DNA of 62,248 bases from Peribacillus asahii (GCF_003570725.1 NZ_QWVS01000007.1:1-62248); one strand, 5' to 3'. Positions 25,729 through 35,807 are shown, numbered from the stretch's first letter. Notes: generated by a model not told the origin, from the sequence alone. Translations and numbers: made by a program.

Positions 25729-25823
25729 ATATTAATGGTTTAGTACGATTCATTATGGGAGCGCTTTCTTGCTATGTGAAATATAAAAGTTATAGCAAAG
25801 GGATAAATTAGGAGGGACACAAG

Positions 25824-27062
25824 ATGATTTTTAAACTTAAAAATATCGTAGATTTGAACACTCTCCAGGAAATTCAAGATCTCTTTGCCGACGCGACAGG
25901 TTTGGGAGTTGTTATTTCAGACGAAAATGGAGCACCGCTTACAAAGCCTAGTAACTTCACTAACTTTTGTTCCTATATACGCTCAGCATCAGTTGAGGGG
26001 TTACGGGGATGTATATTATCAGATGAACGTTTAGGAAAAATGGCAGCTCAACAGGGAAAGACAATCATTCACCGTTGTCACTCTGGTTTGGTTGATTTGG
26101 CTGCTCCAATCATTCTCGATGAAAAATACCTGGGAGCAATCCTTTGTGGGCAGGTATTAATCCAAGGGCAGGATGAAGAGCGACTTGATCAGGTTCGTCA
26201 GAATACAAAGAATTTTCAAATTGACCAGAATATTCTTGATCATTACCTTGATCAAATTGAATTTGCTAATCAAAAACGGGTAGAAGCAGCAGCAGATATG
26301 CTTCTTCTAGTTGCCAATTATATTGTTAAGATGGGTGCAAACTATTTTACCCAAGAAGAATTAAATCAAAAAAATCAAAAATTGATGGAAGAACTACAGC
26401 TTCGTGCACAATTGGAAAAAACATTACAAGAAACGCAATTAAAAGTTTTACAGTCACAAGTTAATCCTCATTTCTTATTTAATACTTTAAATACGATTTC
26501 ACGTCTGGCCTATCTTGAAGGCGCTGAACAGACGCAGGAGGTTACATATGCTCTATCCAAAATACTGCGGTATAGTTTACGTAACATAGACCAACTTGTA
26601 AGTTTAACGGAAGAGTTAGAGCATGCGCGGAACTATTTAAACATTCAGCAATCTAGATTTCGAAACAAAATTCAGTATGAACAAAGTTTGCTTTTTAATG
26701 TTGATGCTATAAAAATACCTATTCTTTGCGTCCAACCAATTATTGAAAATGCTATTCTACATGGGTTTGAATCACAAGGTAAAGTGGCTATTAAACTATG
26801 TTGTTTTTCTATGAATGATAACGTGGTAATTGAAATTTGTGATAACGGTGTAGGTATTTCACAAGAAAAATTATCATCCATACTTTCAGATGAAAAAACT
26901 AAAAGTAATGGTCATACCACGGGAATTGGTATAAAGAACGTACATAAACGAATTCAACATTATTTTGGAGAAGGTTATGGAATTACAGCCATTGAAAGTA
27001 GGAAAGGGGCAGGGACTAAAGTTCAGATTACAATCCCGAAAGTTGGGGGTGGCTTGGCTTGA
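25824..27062 (+). CDS. Sensor histidine kinase with PocR ligand-binding domain
   Basis: 412 aa, no membrane segment, so a cytoplasmic sensor. Residues about 10-170 form a PocR domain with its Cys set (TNFCSYIR, RGCILSDE, HRCHSGLVDLAAPI, GAILCGQVL). A coiled coil around residues 180-215 leads to the LytS/YesM-type kinase core with phosphorylated His in QVNPHFLFNTLNTISRLAY and ATP site DNGVGISQEKL and GIGIKNVHKRI. PocR in Salmonella senses 1,2-propanediol, so a diol or glycerol signal is likely. It overlaps the next gene (TTGA). Confidence 0.9.
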   Translation: MIFKLKNIVDLNTLQEIQDLFADATGLGVVISDENGAPLTKPSNFTNFCSYIRSASVEGLRGCILSDERLGKMAAQQGKTIIHRCHSGLVDLAAPIILDEKYLGAILCGQVLIQGQDEERLDQVRQNTKNFQIDQNILDHYLDQIEFANQKRVEAAADMLLLVANYIVKMGANYFTQEELNQKNQKLMEELQLRAQLEKTLQETQLKVLQSQVNPHFLFNTLNTISRLAYLEGAEQTQEVTYALSKILRYSLRNIDQLVSLTEELEHARNYLNIQQSRFRNKIQYEQSLLFNVDAIKIPILCVQPIIENAILHGFESQGKVAIKLCCFSMNDNVVIEICDNGVGISQEKLSSILSDEKTKSNGHTTGIGIKNVHKRIQHYFGEGYGITAIESRKGAGTKVQITIPKVGGGLA

Positions 27063-27829
27063 AAGTAATGATTGTGGATGACGAACCGTTAGAACGGGAA
27101 GTGTTAACATTGATGATCAAGAAGCATAACTTTAAAGTAAATCAATTTTTCGAGGCGGAAAATGGTGTTGATGCTGTAAAATTGGCCAAGGAAGAACAGA
27201 TGGATCTCGTGATTATGGATATCAAAATGCCTATAATGGATGGTCTAATGGCAGCGGAGATTATCAAAAAGGAAGTTTCTCATTGTCGAATAATTTTCCT
27301 TACAGCTTATGATGAATTTGATTTTGCCTATCGTACTATTAAATTGGGAGCGAATGATTTTTTATTAAAGCCAGCTCATTCAGAAGATATTCGACGGGCT
27401 TTAACGAAGTTTATACCAATGCTTGATACGAACCTCATTCCCACGCATTTAGAGAAGTCCAATGAGCATTACGATATTGTGAAAGTCAAAGATTATATCG
27501 AGCTTAATCTTCATATTGAGTTAAATTTAGAGAAGTTATCCAAGCTAGTCCATCTTAATTCGCAATACCTTAGTCGTTTGTTTAAACAGGAAACGGGTTT
27601 TACTATTACACAATATATAACGAGTCGTCGTTTGGAAAAAGCAAAACATTATCTTGTCCATACTAGGAAAACGATTGCAGAAATCAGTGAGAAATGTGGG
27701 TTTTCTGATTCAAATTATTTTGCGAGGGTTTTCAGAAAATATGAAGGCACGACACCAACACAATATCAACAACAAGCTATCGTTGGAAGAAAGAAACGAT
27801 TAAATTCATTTAATAATTTTGTAATGTAG
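27059..27829 (+). CDS. Response regulator with AraC-type DNA-binding domain (YesN-like)
   Basis: 256 aa. Receiver domain has the acidic pair VDDEP, phosphoacceptor Asp in LVIMDIKMPIMDG, Thr in FLTAYDEF and Lys in FLLKPAH. The C-terminal 100 residues have two helix-turn-helix units ending in the signature KTIAEISEKCGFSDSNYFARVFRK. Partner of the PocR kinase, sharing an overlapping start. Its probable targets are the repeats at 18882 and 25712. Confidence 0.92.
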   Translation: MKVMIVDDEPLEREVLTLMIKKHNFKVNQFFEAENGVDAVKLAKEEQMDLVIMDIKMPIMDGLMAAEIIKKEVSHCRIIFLTAYDEFDFAYRTIKLGANDFLLKPAHSEDIRRALTKFIPMLDTNLIPTHLEKSNEHYDIVKVKDYIELNLHIELNLEKLSKLVHLNSQYLSRLFKQETGFTITQYITSRRLEKAKHYLVHTRKTIAEISEKCGFSDSNYFARVFRKYEGTTPTQYQQQAIVGRKKRLNSFNNFVM

Positions 27830-27847
27830 AGTATGTATTTTGGGTGA

Positions 27848-28140
27848 ATGGGAGAGATAAAAAAAATCAGTTCTGGTGCAAAAATTTTAAGACAATATCG
27901 TGTAGTGGATTCCAAAGGAAACACAATTGATTTCTATCTCAGTAAAACAAGGGACAAAAGGGCTGCAAAGTGCTTCTTCAAGAAAGCTTTGCGGCCTCTT
28001 CATGTCTCTAAGCCTCGAGTTAGTAGAGTCTATAAGAAACGGGCTTGCCCTATAGCCCGTGAAGAGTTAAAAAAGAGAAAAGCAACTTGATAGTATGCAA
28101 CTTACACAACAGAAGTACTTAAATAATATAGAGGATGCAT
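27848..28140 (+). pseudogene. IS6/IS240-family transposase remnant
   Basis: The frame 27848-28090 reads ILRQYRVVDSKGNTIDFYLS and KTRDKRAAKCFFKKAL, the central DDE region of IS6 transposases. A shifted frame continues at 28095 with MQLTQQKYLNNIEDA, matching the family's RQxKYLNNxxEQDH segment with key residues lost. Both ends are missing, so it is dead. Confidence 0.75.
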
Positions 28141-28223
28141 GTATATGCCCCCTGTGTCGAATAGCTAAGAGGAAAAGCATATTATAAGCTAGGCTAATAG
28201 GCGTGAGAATATTTAATTAAACT

Positions 28224-28246
28224 AAAAAACCCCCCTAATCGGGGGA
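28224..28246 (-). terminator. Terminator of the sigma-54 activator gene
   Basis: On the minus strand, CCCCC-GATTA-GGGGGG is followed by six T, about 45 bases past the stop of the regulator. Confidence 0.75.
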
Positions 28247-28292
28247 ATCTTGCAATGAATATAAGTTTCAAGAATTTAAAGTTGATAGTCTT

Positions 28293-30263
28293 TCATTGTA
28301 CTTTAACACTACGCGGTTCCTTTAAATTATATTTTATTAACTTCCGATATAAGGTGGACCTTGCTATTTTTAATTCTTTTGAAACAGCTGAAATATTCCA
28401 TCCGCTTTGAATTAAGAGTTTTTTTATTAGCTCCATTTCTGCTTTTTCCGTTATGGAAAAGCTTGAATGTTCAACCTCACTAAGTGATTGTTGGGTTTGA
28501 AAGCTGGCTAAATAATCGGGTAAATGACTTTTTTCAATTTCAGCTGAACTGCTAAAGATGACGGCATGTTCCAGGGCGTTTCTTAGCTCCCTTATATTTC
28601 CCGGCCATTTGTAGCTTAAAAAGAAATTTTTTGTTTTCTCTTCTAAATGAAAAGGCAAGGGTTTATTATACTTTTTTGCAAATAAAGCTAAATAGTAATC
28701 ACTAATCGGAATGATGTCTTCTTTCCTTTCCCATAACGAGGGAACCGTAAATGAGATAACATTTAGCCTGAAAAACAAGTCTTTTCTAAACAGTCCTTCC
28801 TCAATCATGGCCTCCAGATTTCTGTTTGTTGCAGCGATTACTTTTACGTCTATTTTAATGGTCTTTGATGAACCTAACCTAGTAAACTCTTTTTCCTGAA
28901 GTACCCTTAGTAAATGCACCTGTAAGTCAATCGGCATTTCTCCGATTTCGTCTAAAAAGATTATACCACCGTTTGCTTCTTCAAATTTTCCTTTCTTTCC
29001 TTCTTTTTTTCCTCCTGTAAACGTTCCGCTTTCATAACCGAATAGTTCACTGCCAATTAATTCTTTTTGTATGGCACCGCAATTAATTGTGATAAAAGGT
29101 TTATCACTTTTTGAACTTACTTCATGAATATACCTTGCAATCAGTTCTTTGCCCGTACCTGTTTCACCAGTTAATAAAATAGGGGTGTTGATCGATGCAA
29201 TCTGCTGGCATTTATGTAATATATTTTTTATTTCCGCAGATTCACCAATCAAATGATGCTCCTTTGAGTGAGTTAGCATACTTGATGACGTGCTACTTTT
29301 ATTTTTGAAAATAGCTATGTACCCCATTTCTTCTTTATTTATCATGATAGGGTTTAAATAGGAGAATTGAAACTCTTCCGCTTTATTCATGAAACTTGAT
29401 GGATTTTGAAGAAGTTCTTTAATTTTTAAATGGTTATCAAATGTTAGTTCTTTTTTCAAATTTAAGGCATTCAGTAATGTTGGATCTCCATCAACAAGAA
29501 CGGATTCGTTACTAAAGACAAGGACAGAATGATCCCTCCATTTTAACGTACATTGATGATAATATTCTTCTAGTTGTCTATATTTCGTCCTATAAACGGT
29601 AAGTAGTTGTTGTTCAATCATCTGTGCGAGGGAGACGGCTAACCCAAGTGTGTGAGGTTGTGTACTTGGCCAAAGTCCAGTGAAATCGATTGCTCCAATG
29701 ACATTTTTGGTATATGGATGAAAAATAGGGGAGGAGGAACATGTCATTGGATGAAAGCCTTCACAAAAATGTTCAGCAGAAAAAACCTGAATAGGCTTTT
29801 TAGAAACAATGCTTGTACCAATGGCATTGGTGCCTGCTGCCCCTTCACTCCAATCCATTCCGGGAGAAAAATTCATTTTTTCCATTTTCCTCATAATATC
29901 TGGTTCGCCCTTTAAATAAATCATTTTCCCACTTTCATCATTAAGGGTAATTAAGTAGCCAGTCCCAATTAATGTATCATAAATATGGTCAATAATCGGT
30001 TTGGCTGCAAGATACAGGTCAGATTTGGAAAGAAGTTTCTCTAGTTCAAATGAGGTAAGTGCAGTTCTAGCTTGTTTTTGTTCTGGATTAATCCCCATCG
30101 ATTGACAACGGCTCCATGAATCCAGTATTTGGCGGCGAACCACGGTTTGCAGATTTGTATAATTAGAAGGATTTGTCACGAATTTTTCCCATTTATGTTT
30201 TATTTCACTCACTTTGCTATGCAAATCCTGTGTGGAAAAAATAGAGAGAAAATAGTTTTTCAA
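28293..30263 (-). CDS. acxR: Sigma-54-dependent activator (AcoR/AcxR type)
   Basis: 656 aa enhancer-binding protein. The N-terminal third is a GAF-like sensor (EGAAGTNAIGTSIVSKKPIQVF, then ITCSSSPIFHP-like Cys region). The AAA+ domain has Walker A LLTGETGTGKELIARYIHE, a GTFTGG version of the GAFTGA loop, and Walker B IIFLDEIGEMP. The C-terminal Fis-type helix-turn-helix is NISAVSKELKIARSTLYRKLIKY. Start TTG 30263 follows GAGGAGG. It is divergent from acxABC, which has a -24/-12 promoter; that makes it the acetone carboxylase activator. The name acxR is by context. Confidence 0.87.
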   Translation of the reverse strand: MKNYFLSIFSTQDLHSKVSEIKHKWEKFVTNPSNYTNLQTVVRRQILDSWSRCQSMGINPEQKQARTALTSFELEKLLSKSDLYLAAKPIIDHIYDTLIGTGYLITLNDESGKMIYLKGEPDIMRKMEKMNFSPGMDWSEGAAGTNAIGTSIVSKKPIQVFSAEHFCEGFHPMTCSSSPIFHPYTKNVIGAIDFTGLWPSTQPHTLGLAVSLAQMIEQQLLTVYRTKYRQLEEYYHQCTLKWRDHSVLVFSNESVLVDGDPTLLNALNLKKELTFDNHLKIKELLQNPSSFMNKAEEFQFSYLNPIMINKEEMGYIAIFKNKSSTSSSMLTHSKEHHLIGESAEIKNILHKCQQIASINTPILLTGETGTGKELIARYIHEVSSKSDKPFITINCGAIQKELIGSELFGYESGTFTGGKKEGKKGKFEEANGGIIFLDEIGEMPIDLQVHLLRVLQEKEFTRLGSSKTIKIDVKVIAATNRNLEAMIEEGLFRKDLFFRLNVISFTVPSLWERKEDIIPISDYYLALFAKKYNKPLPFHLEEKTKNFFLSYKWPGNIRELRNALEHAVIFSSSAEIEKSHLPDYLASFQTQQSLSEVEHSSFSITEKAEMELIKKLLIQSGWNISAVSKELKIARSTLYRKLIKYNLKEPRSVKVQ

Positions 30264-30455
30264 CTTTTTTAAAACCTCCTCAATATTATTCGGAACATTT
30301 CCAACTAAAAATCAGTCAATTAGAGGGATGAAACGCAAATGATTAAGAAGTTAACCACAATAAAAGTCTACATTTTAAAATATTCTGTATATTTAAAATA
30401 TTAACTTAGCCCGTTATTTAAATCAAGTAGTTTAACTGTATCAAGGAAAACATTG

Positions 30456-30486
30456 TGTAGCGCTACATATGTTGCAAAATGCTACA
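30456..30486. promoter_or_regulatory. Probable upstream activator sites for AcxR
   Basis: TGTAGCGCTACA (30456-30467) is a perfect palindrome. TGTTGC-AAAAT-GCTACA (30470-30486) repeats the TGTNGC/GCNACA half sites with a five-base gap. Both lie about 130-150 bases upstream of the -24/-12 promoter, a normal enhancer distance, and between the divergent genes. Confidence 0.65.
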
Positions 30487-30597
30487 GTCTTTCTATTAAT
30501 CTCGTTTTACGCGACAACTATTAATGATTGGGAATTTTACTTGATAAAGCGTACCGTATAGCCCTATTTATTCGAAAATCCGAGGATTTTAAAGTGG

Positions 30598-30613
30598 TGG
30601 CACATTACTTGCA
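30598..30613 (+). promoter_or_regulatory. Sigma-54 (-24/-12) promoter of acxABC
   Basis: TGGCAC-ATTAC-TTGCA matches the TGGCAC-N5-TTGC(A/T) consensus at every base, about 95 bases before the acxA start. GG (30599-30600) and GC (30611-30612) are spaced ten bases apart as required. Confidence 0.93.
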
Positions 30614-30706
30614 TTATTAAGGGTAACAGCAAAAATATAACCAACGTATTTGTACATAAATTGCTGTTTAATTCATTTACTTACACTCGAAGGGAGAGAG
30701 TTGTAA

Positions 30707-32845
30707 TTGGCCAAATCTCAAATTCTTGCCATTGATGCGGGCGGTACAATGACAGACACGTTTATTATTGATGAAAAAGGGGATTTTGTCGTAGGGAAGG
30801 CACAAACAACTCCGCTAGACGAACATATTGGACTATTAAACTCTGCTAAAGATGCTTTGAGCCAATGGAATACGAAAATGGAGGATGAATTCCCTAATTT
30901 ACTTGCAGGTGTTTATTCTGGAACGGCAATGCTCAATCGCCTCGTTTCACGGGTAGGGCGTCGTGTTGGATTAGTTGTTAATAAAGGGATGGAGGATAAC
31001 CATCGAATGGGTCGAGGGCTTCAGTCATTCCTTGGATACTCCTATTCCGACAAAATCCATATTAATACACATCACTTTGATCCGCCTCTTGTTCCAAGAA
31101 AATGGACAGTTGGCGTCACCGAGAGAGTGGACCTTTTTGGAAACGTTGTCATTCCCCTTTACGAGCATGAAATTGAACCAGCCATCCAAAAACTGATTGA
31201 TGAGGATGTAGAAGCGATTGTAATCAGCTTACTTCACTCCTATAAATATCCTGCTCATGAAAGAAAAATTCGCGATATAGCGGAACAAATCGTAGCAAAA
31301 GCAAATAAAGATATTAAAGTTTTTGCAACGGTAGATTATTATCCGGTGCGAAAAGAATCCCACCGGACAAATACAACAATTGTCGAGGCATACGCTGCAG
31401 AGCCTTCACGCAAAACATTAGAAAACATTGATACAGCATTGAGAGAAGCGGGAACCAATTTTGATTTGCGGATTATGGCCAGTCACGGTGGCACAATTAG
31501 TATAAAAGCAAATGAATTGGCAAGAACCTGCGTTTCAGGTCCAATCGGAGGAATGGTTGGAGCCAAATACTTAGCAGAACAGCTTGGATTGAAAAATGTC
31601 GCATGTTCCGATATTGGCGGAACAAGCTTTGATATTGGTCTGATTACTCAAGGAGAATTAGCTATTAATGCAAGTCCTGATATGGCTCGGCTTGTCCTGT
31701 CATTGCCGCTAGTTTCCATGGATACAACGGGTGCGGGTACTGGAAGCTTCGTTCGAATTGATCCTAACTATGGAAATATTACTCTAGGACCAGACAGTGC
31801 AGGATCCCGTGTCGGTGTATGTAACCCTAAGGGCGGTCTTGATACAGTTACCGTTTCTGATTGCCACGTCGTTCTTGGTTTAATCAATCCAGATAATTTC
31901 ATTGGCGGGGTGATTAAACTTTCAAAGGAAAAAGCCTATGAAGCGGTTAAAACACAAATTGCAGATCCGCTTGGGTTAACGGTTGAGGATGCAGCTTATG
32001 GGGTAATTGAATTATTAGAATCACAGCTTCGAAACTACCTTGAATCTATGATTCTAGGAAAAGGATATTCACCTTCGCAATATGTTTGCTTCTCGTACGG
32101 TGGCGGAGGTCCATTACACACAGCGGGCTATACGAAGGGGCTTGGCTTTGAGGATGTTCTGATTCCTGCTTGGGCAGCTGGATTCTCAGCATTTGGCTGT
32201 GGGGCAGCAGATTTCGAATATCGTTATGACAAAACATTGGATTTAAATGTCGATGATAGAGCAGAGGATTCAGATATTCTCCTAGCTGGTAGAGAATTAC
32301 AAGCGGCATGGGATGAATTAAAGAAAAAGGTGACAGAGGAATTTAAGAAAAATGATTATTCTCCAGAAGAAGTTGATTTCCGTCTTCTTTATCGGATGCA
32401 ATATCAGGGCCAATTGAATGACCTCGAAATCGAGGCTCCTATCTCTGCCTTTAAATCTGTCAACGATTGGGATAGCCTTATTCAAACATTCGAAGAGACC
32501 TATTCAAGAGTCTATGCAAAATCTGCCCTTTCTCCAGAGCTTGGATATTCTATCACAGGTGCCATTGTTCGTGGTGTGGTTGAAGTGGCAAAACCGCAAA
32601 TTCCACAGGAGCCATTATTTGGTGAAACACCACCTGTCGATGCCTTTCTAGGATTCCGCAAAATTTATTGGAATGGCGAGCACCTTCAAGCCAAGATTTA
32701 TGAAATGGAAAAATTGCTGCCTGGTAACCGAATTGATGCATTTTCAATCCTTGAATCAACAGCTACTACATTGGTTGTTCCAATTGGGTTTGAGGCTTAT
32801 CTCGATGAAAATCGTATTTTCCATCTAAAAGAGATTAAGGAATAG
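30707..32845 (+). CDS. acxA: Acetone carboxylase beta subunit (hydantoinase A/oxoprolinase family)
   Basis: 712 aa. ATP-dependent carboxylation of acetone to acetoacetate. N-terminal ASKHA-like nucleotide motif ILAIDAGGTMTDTFI, later CVSGPIGGMVGA and ACSDIGGTSFDIGL, typical of HyuA-type subunits. The adjacent small zinc-type gamma subunit separates it from hydantoinases. TTG 30707 follows AAGGGAGAGAG by six bases. First gene of a sigma-54-controlled operon. Confidence 0.92.
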   Translation: MAKSQILAIDAGGTMTDTFIIDEKGDFVVGKAQTTPLDEHIGLLNSAKDALSQWNTKMEDEFPNLLAGVYSGTAMLNRLVSRVGRRVGLVVNKGMEDNHRMGRGLQSFLGYSYSDKIHINTHHFDPPLVPRKWTVGVTERVDLFGNVVIPLYEHEIEPAIQKLIDEDVEAIVISLLHSYKYPAHERKIRDIAEQIVAKANKDIKVFATVDYYPVRKESHRTNTTIVEAYAAEPSRKTLENIDTALREAGTNFDLRIMASHGGTISIKANELARTCVSGPIGGMVGAKYLAEQLGLKNVACSDIGGTSFDIGLITQGELAINASPDMARLVLSLPLVSMDTTGAGTGSFVRIDPNYGNITLGPDSAGSRVGVCNPKGGLDTVTVSDCHVVLGLINPDNFIGGVIKLSKEKAYEAVKTQIADPLGLTVEDAAYGVIELLESQLRNYLESMILGKGYSPSQYVCFSYGGGGPLHTAGYTKGLGFEDVLIPAWAAGFSAFGCGAADFEYRYDKTLDLNVDDRAEDSDILLAGRELQAAWDELKKKVTEEFKKNDYSPEEVDFRLLYRMQYQGQLNDLEIEAPISAFKSVNDWDSLIQTFEETYSRVYAKSALSPELGYSITGAIVRGVVEVAKPQIPQEPLFGETPPVDAFLGFRKIYWNGEHLQAKIYEMEKLLPGNRIDAFSILESTATTLVVPIGFEAYLDENRIFHLKEIKE

Positions 32846-32878
32846 GTTAAAAGTAAATATCTTAAGGAGGTACTGAAT

Positions 32879-35164
32879 TTGGCGAAAACACTGACGGGCG
32901 TTCAAAAAAAGAAAAGAGGTATTGGCTGGGACGGTAAAACGTTAAAGGAAATGCGGAAGGAAATAACTGAAATTAGTAAAGAAACGGGTCATTATGCTGG
33001 TCTGAAGACGCTTCCATTTAAGGAAAGCGACCCGATTCGTTTTGAGAAAATTTATTCCAAGCTTCGCGGCGGAGTCGTGCATGCAAGGGAAACAGCAAAA
33101 AAAGTGGCTGCATCTCCAATTGTTGAGCAGGAAGGCGAATTATGCTTTAGTTTGTACACGCCTGAAGCCGATTCAATCGTTACATCTACCGGAATTATTA
33201 TCCACGTAGGCACAATGGGTGCTGCGATTAAATTTATGATTGAAAACGATTATGAGGATAATCCTGGTATTGCTGATAAAGATATTTTCTGTAATAACGA
33301 TAACCATGTAGGAAATGTCCACACATGTGATGTTCATACACTTGTACCTATTTTCTGGGAAGGTGAAGTTGTGGGCTGGGCTGGCGGTGTAACGCACGTA
33401 ATTGATACAGGAGCATCTGCCCCAGGAAGTATGCCTATGGGTCCTGTTCAACGATATGATGATGGTTATCAAGTAACATGTCGAAAAATTGGACAAAATG
33501 ATGTGTTATCGAAAGATTGGTTGCTTGAAAGTACACGATCAGTGCGTGCGGTGAAATACTGGACACTGGATGAAAAAACGCGCATAGCTGGATGTCATAT
33601 GATCCGTGACCTTGTATTAGATGTAATCAAGGAGGAGGGCGTCGATGCCTATAAACAATTTATGCGTGAAATTATTGAGGATGGACGTCGAGGCTTTGTA
33701 AATCAGGTAAAAACGATGTTAATTCCGGGTAAATATCGTCAAGCTTCATTTGTAGATGTACCTTTTAAAGATTTGGATCTCCCTTCATTTGCTAAGCTTA
33801 ATACAATTATTCATACACCTTCTGAAATCACTGTTCATAAAGATGCACAGTTCGAAATTGATTTTGAAGGGGCAAACCGTTGGGGCTGGCACCCGTTCAA
33901 TGCAACACCTGTTTCAATTACGAGTGGAATATGGGTCATGCTTTCACAGACTCTTGTACCAAATGACCGGATTAATGATGGTGCCTATTACGCAAGTAAG
34001 TTTGGAATTCCATATGGATCCTGGTTTAATCCGGATGATATTCGTTCTGCCCATTCAAATACATGGCATGCGCTTGTGGCGGCATGGTCTCCACTTTGGC
34101 GCGGATTAAGCCGGTCTTACTATGGACGCGGTTATTTAGAAGAAGTAAATGCTGGAAATGCTCATACATCTAACTGGTTAATGGGAGGAGGATATGATCA
34201 ATATGGTCAATTATCCGCAATGAACAGCTTTGAGACCTCATCATGCGGGGTGGGGGCAAGTGCCGTTCAAGATGGAATCAGCCATTCCGCTGCTCTCTGG
34301 AATCCAGAGGGGGACATGGGGGATATGGAAATTTGGGAAATACTTGAACCGCTTATCTTTTTAGGAAGACAAATTTTACCTGGATCAGGTGGGGCTGGTA
34401 AATACCGGGGTGGAAATGGTTGGCAATCACTTCGTTTAGGTTGGGGGGCAGAAGAATGGACCATGTTTGTTGCAGGTGCTGGAGTAATGGCGACAGACTG
34501 TGGTCTAATGGGAGGATATCCAGCTTCCGCAGGGTATCGATTCCAAGCAAATAAAACGAATATCAAAGAACGTATTGAGAAGGGACTACCTATTCCATTA
34601 GGCGGAGATGTGGATCCAGATCATCCTACTTATGAGGAAAATATGGATGCCGAGGTTGTGTACCGTGATAGACAAGCAGTGTCTACACAAGAACAATTTG
34701 GTGATTACGATGTGATTATGAACTACCTTCGTGGGGGCCCAGGATTTGGCGATCCGCTTGAAAGGAATCCAAAGCAGGTAGAAGAAGATTTAAATGAAAA
34801 GTACATCCTTCTTCGTTATGCAGAACAAGTGTATGGTTGTGTCTTTACAGAAAAAAATGGAGTCTATACGGTTGATTTACAAGCTACTGAACAAAAGCGT
34901 AAGCAAATCCGCAAGGAACGTTTAGATCGCAGTCAGCCAACAAAAGAGTGGATGAAAGGCGAAAGAAAGCAGATTTTGAATGAAAATGCTGCGATACAAG
35001 TTAAACATATGTATGCACAAAGCTTTGCTTTAAGTGAAAAGTTTACAAATGAATTCAAGAGCTTCTGGAACATTCCTGAAGAATGGATGATTTATGAAGA
35101 TGATTTAGGCGTACCTACACTAGGGTCACGCATTAATCGATTCAAACAAAAGAAAAAACAATAA
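32879..35164 (+). CDS. acxB: Acetone carboxylase alpha subunit (hydantoinase B family)
   Basis: 761 aa, close to the 85-kDa subunit of Xanthobacter acetone carboxylase. Blocks include DIFCNNDNHVGNVHTCDVHTLVP with possible metal ligands, and GGAGKYRGGNGWQSLRLGW in the second half. TTG 32879 follows AAGGAGG by eight bases. Works with AcxA and AcxC as an alpha2-beta2-gamma2 complex that needs manganese. Confidence 0.92.
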   Translation: MAKTLTGVQKKKRGIGWDGKTLKEMRKEITEISKETGHYAGLKTLPFKESDPIRFEKIYSKLRGGVVHARETAKKVAASPIVEQEGELCFSLYTPEADSIVTSTGIIIHVGTMGAAIKFMIENDYEDNPGIADKDIFCNNDNHVGNVHTCDVHTLVPIFWEGEVVGWAGGVTHVIDTGASAPGSMPMGPVQRYDDGYQVTCRKIGQNDVLSKDWLLESTRSVRAVKYWTLDEKTRIAGCHMIRDLVLDVIKEEGVDAYKQFMREIIEDGRRGFVNQVKTMLIPGKYRQASFVDVPFKDLDLPSFAKLNTIIHTPSEITVHKDAQFEIDFEGANRWGWHPFNATPVSITSGIWVMLSQTLVPNDRINDGAYYASKFGIPYGSWFNPDDIRSAHSNTWHALVAAWSPLWRGLSRSYYGRGYLEEVNAGNAHTSNWLMGGGYDQYGQLSAMNSFETSSCGVGASAVQDGISHSAALWNPEGDMGDMEIWEILEPLIFLGRQILPGSGGAGKYRGGNGWQSLRLGWGAEEWTMFVAGAGVMATDCGLMGGYPASAGYRFQANKTNIKERIEKGLPIPLGGDVDPDHPTYEENMDAEVVYRDRQAVSTQEQFGDYDVIMNYLRGGPGFGDPLERNPKQVEEDLNEKYILLRYAEQVYGCVFTEKNGVYTVDLQATEQKRKQIRKERLDRSQPTKEWMKGERKQILNENAAIQVKHMYAQSFALSEKFTNEFKSFWNIPEEWMIYEDDLGVPTLGSRINRFKQKKKQ

Positions 35165-35188
35165 AATTGAGACAAAGAGGTGAAGAAA

Positions 35189-35689
35189 GTGGCAAAATAC
35201 GACAAGAAAAGAATTGCCGAGCTAATTGATGGGACATTAGAGTTTTATCAGTTGAAAGATATGATGTCAAGCCATAAAGATCCTGAGCGTTTTGAAATTT
35301 ATAGGGAGGTTTTGCAAGATCGTGTGAGTTGGGATGACCCAATCCTGCTTCCATATGGATTGCATCTATATATTGTGCAAAAAGCAAATGGAGATCGTAT
35401 CGTTAAATGCGACTGCGGCCATGAATTCTGTGATTATAAAGAAAATTGGAAGCTACATGCGCGTATTTTTGTTAGGGACACAGAGGAGAAAATGAATGAA
35501 ATTTATCCTAAATTAATGTCACCAGACCCAGAGTGGCAGGTTATTCGCGAATATTATTGTCCAGGATGTGCAACTCAGTTGGAGGTTGAAGCAGTGCCTC
35601 CTTGGTATCCAATTATTCTTGATTTCGAACCAGATATTGATACATTTTATAATGAGTGGATCAAGAAACCATTGCCAACGGTTAAATAG
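35189..35689 (+). CDS. acxC: Acetone carboxylase gamma subunit
   Basis: 166 aa. Four-Cys zinc-type site from CDCGHEFCDYKENWK and YYCPGCATQLEVE. GTG 35189 is chosen because GAGG lies eight bases before it; GTG 35180 overlaps that site. Its presence is what distinguishes acetone carboxylase from hydantoinase and acetophenone carboxylase pairs. Confidence 0.92.
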   Translation: MAKYDKKRIAELIDGTLEFYQLKDMMSSHKDPERFEIYREVLQDRVSWDDPILLPYGLHLYIVQKANGDRIVKCDCGHEFCDYKENWKLHARIFVRDTEEKMNEIYPKLMSPDPEWQVIREYYCPGCATQLEVEAVPPWYPIILDFEPDIDTFYNEWIKKPLPTVK

Positions 35690-35750
35690 ATTTTAAGTGG
35701 TGATTTTCTAGGATGTGAGGCCCTTAGGGGTTTCCCTATATTTTTCCCGC

Positions 35751-35807
35751 AGTGAGACTGCCATCAGAGGGTGATAAGAGAAAACTCCCACTGATGGCAG
35801 TCTCACT
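35751..35807 (+). terminator. Terminator of acxABC
   Basis: A perfect 17-bp stem (35751-35767 with 35791-35807) with a GGG/CCC inner pairing. A second smaller hairpin AAGGCA/TGCCTT with a T run follows at 35958-35985. Confidence 0.75.

Noticed and set aside
30707..35164. Hydantoinase or 5-oxoprolinase operon
   Set aside because: The third gene is the acetone carboxylase gamma subunit and control is by sigma-54, which together point to acetone carboxylase.
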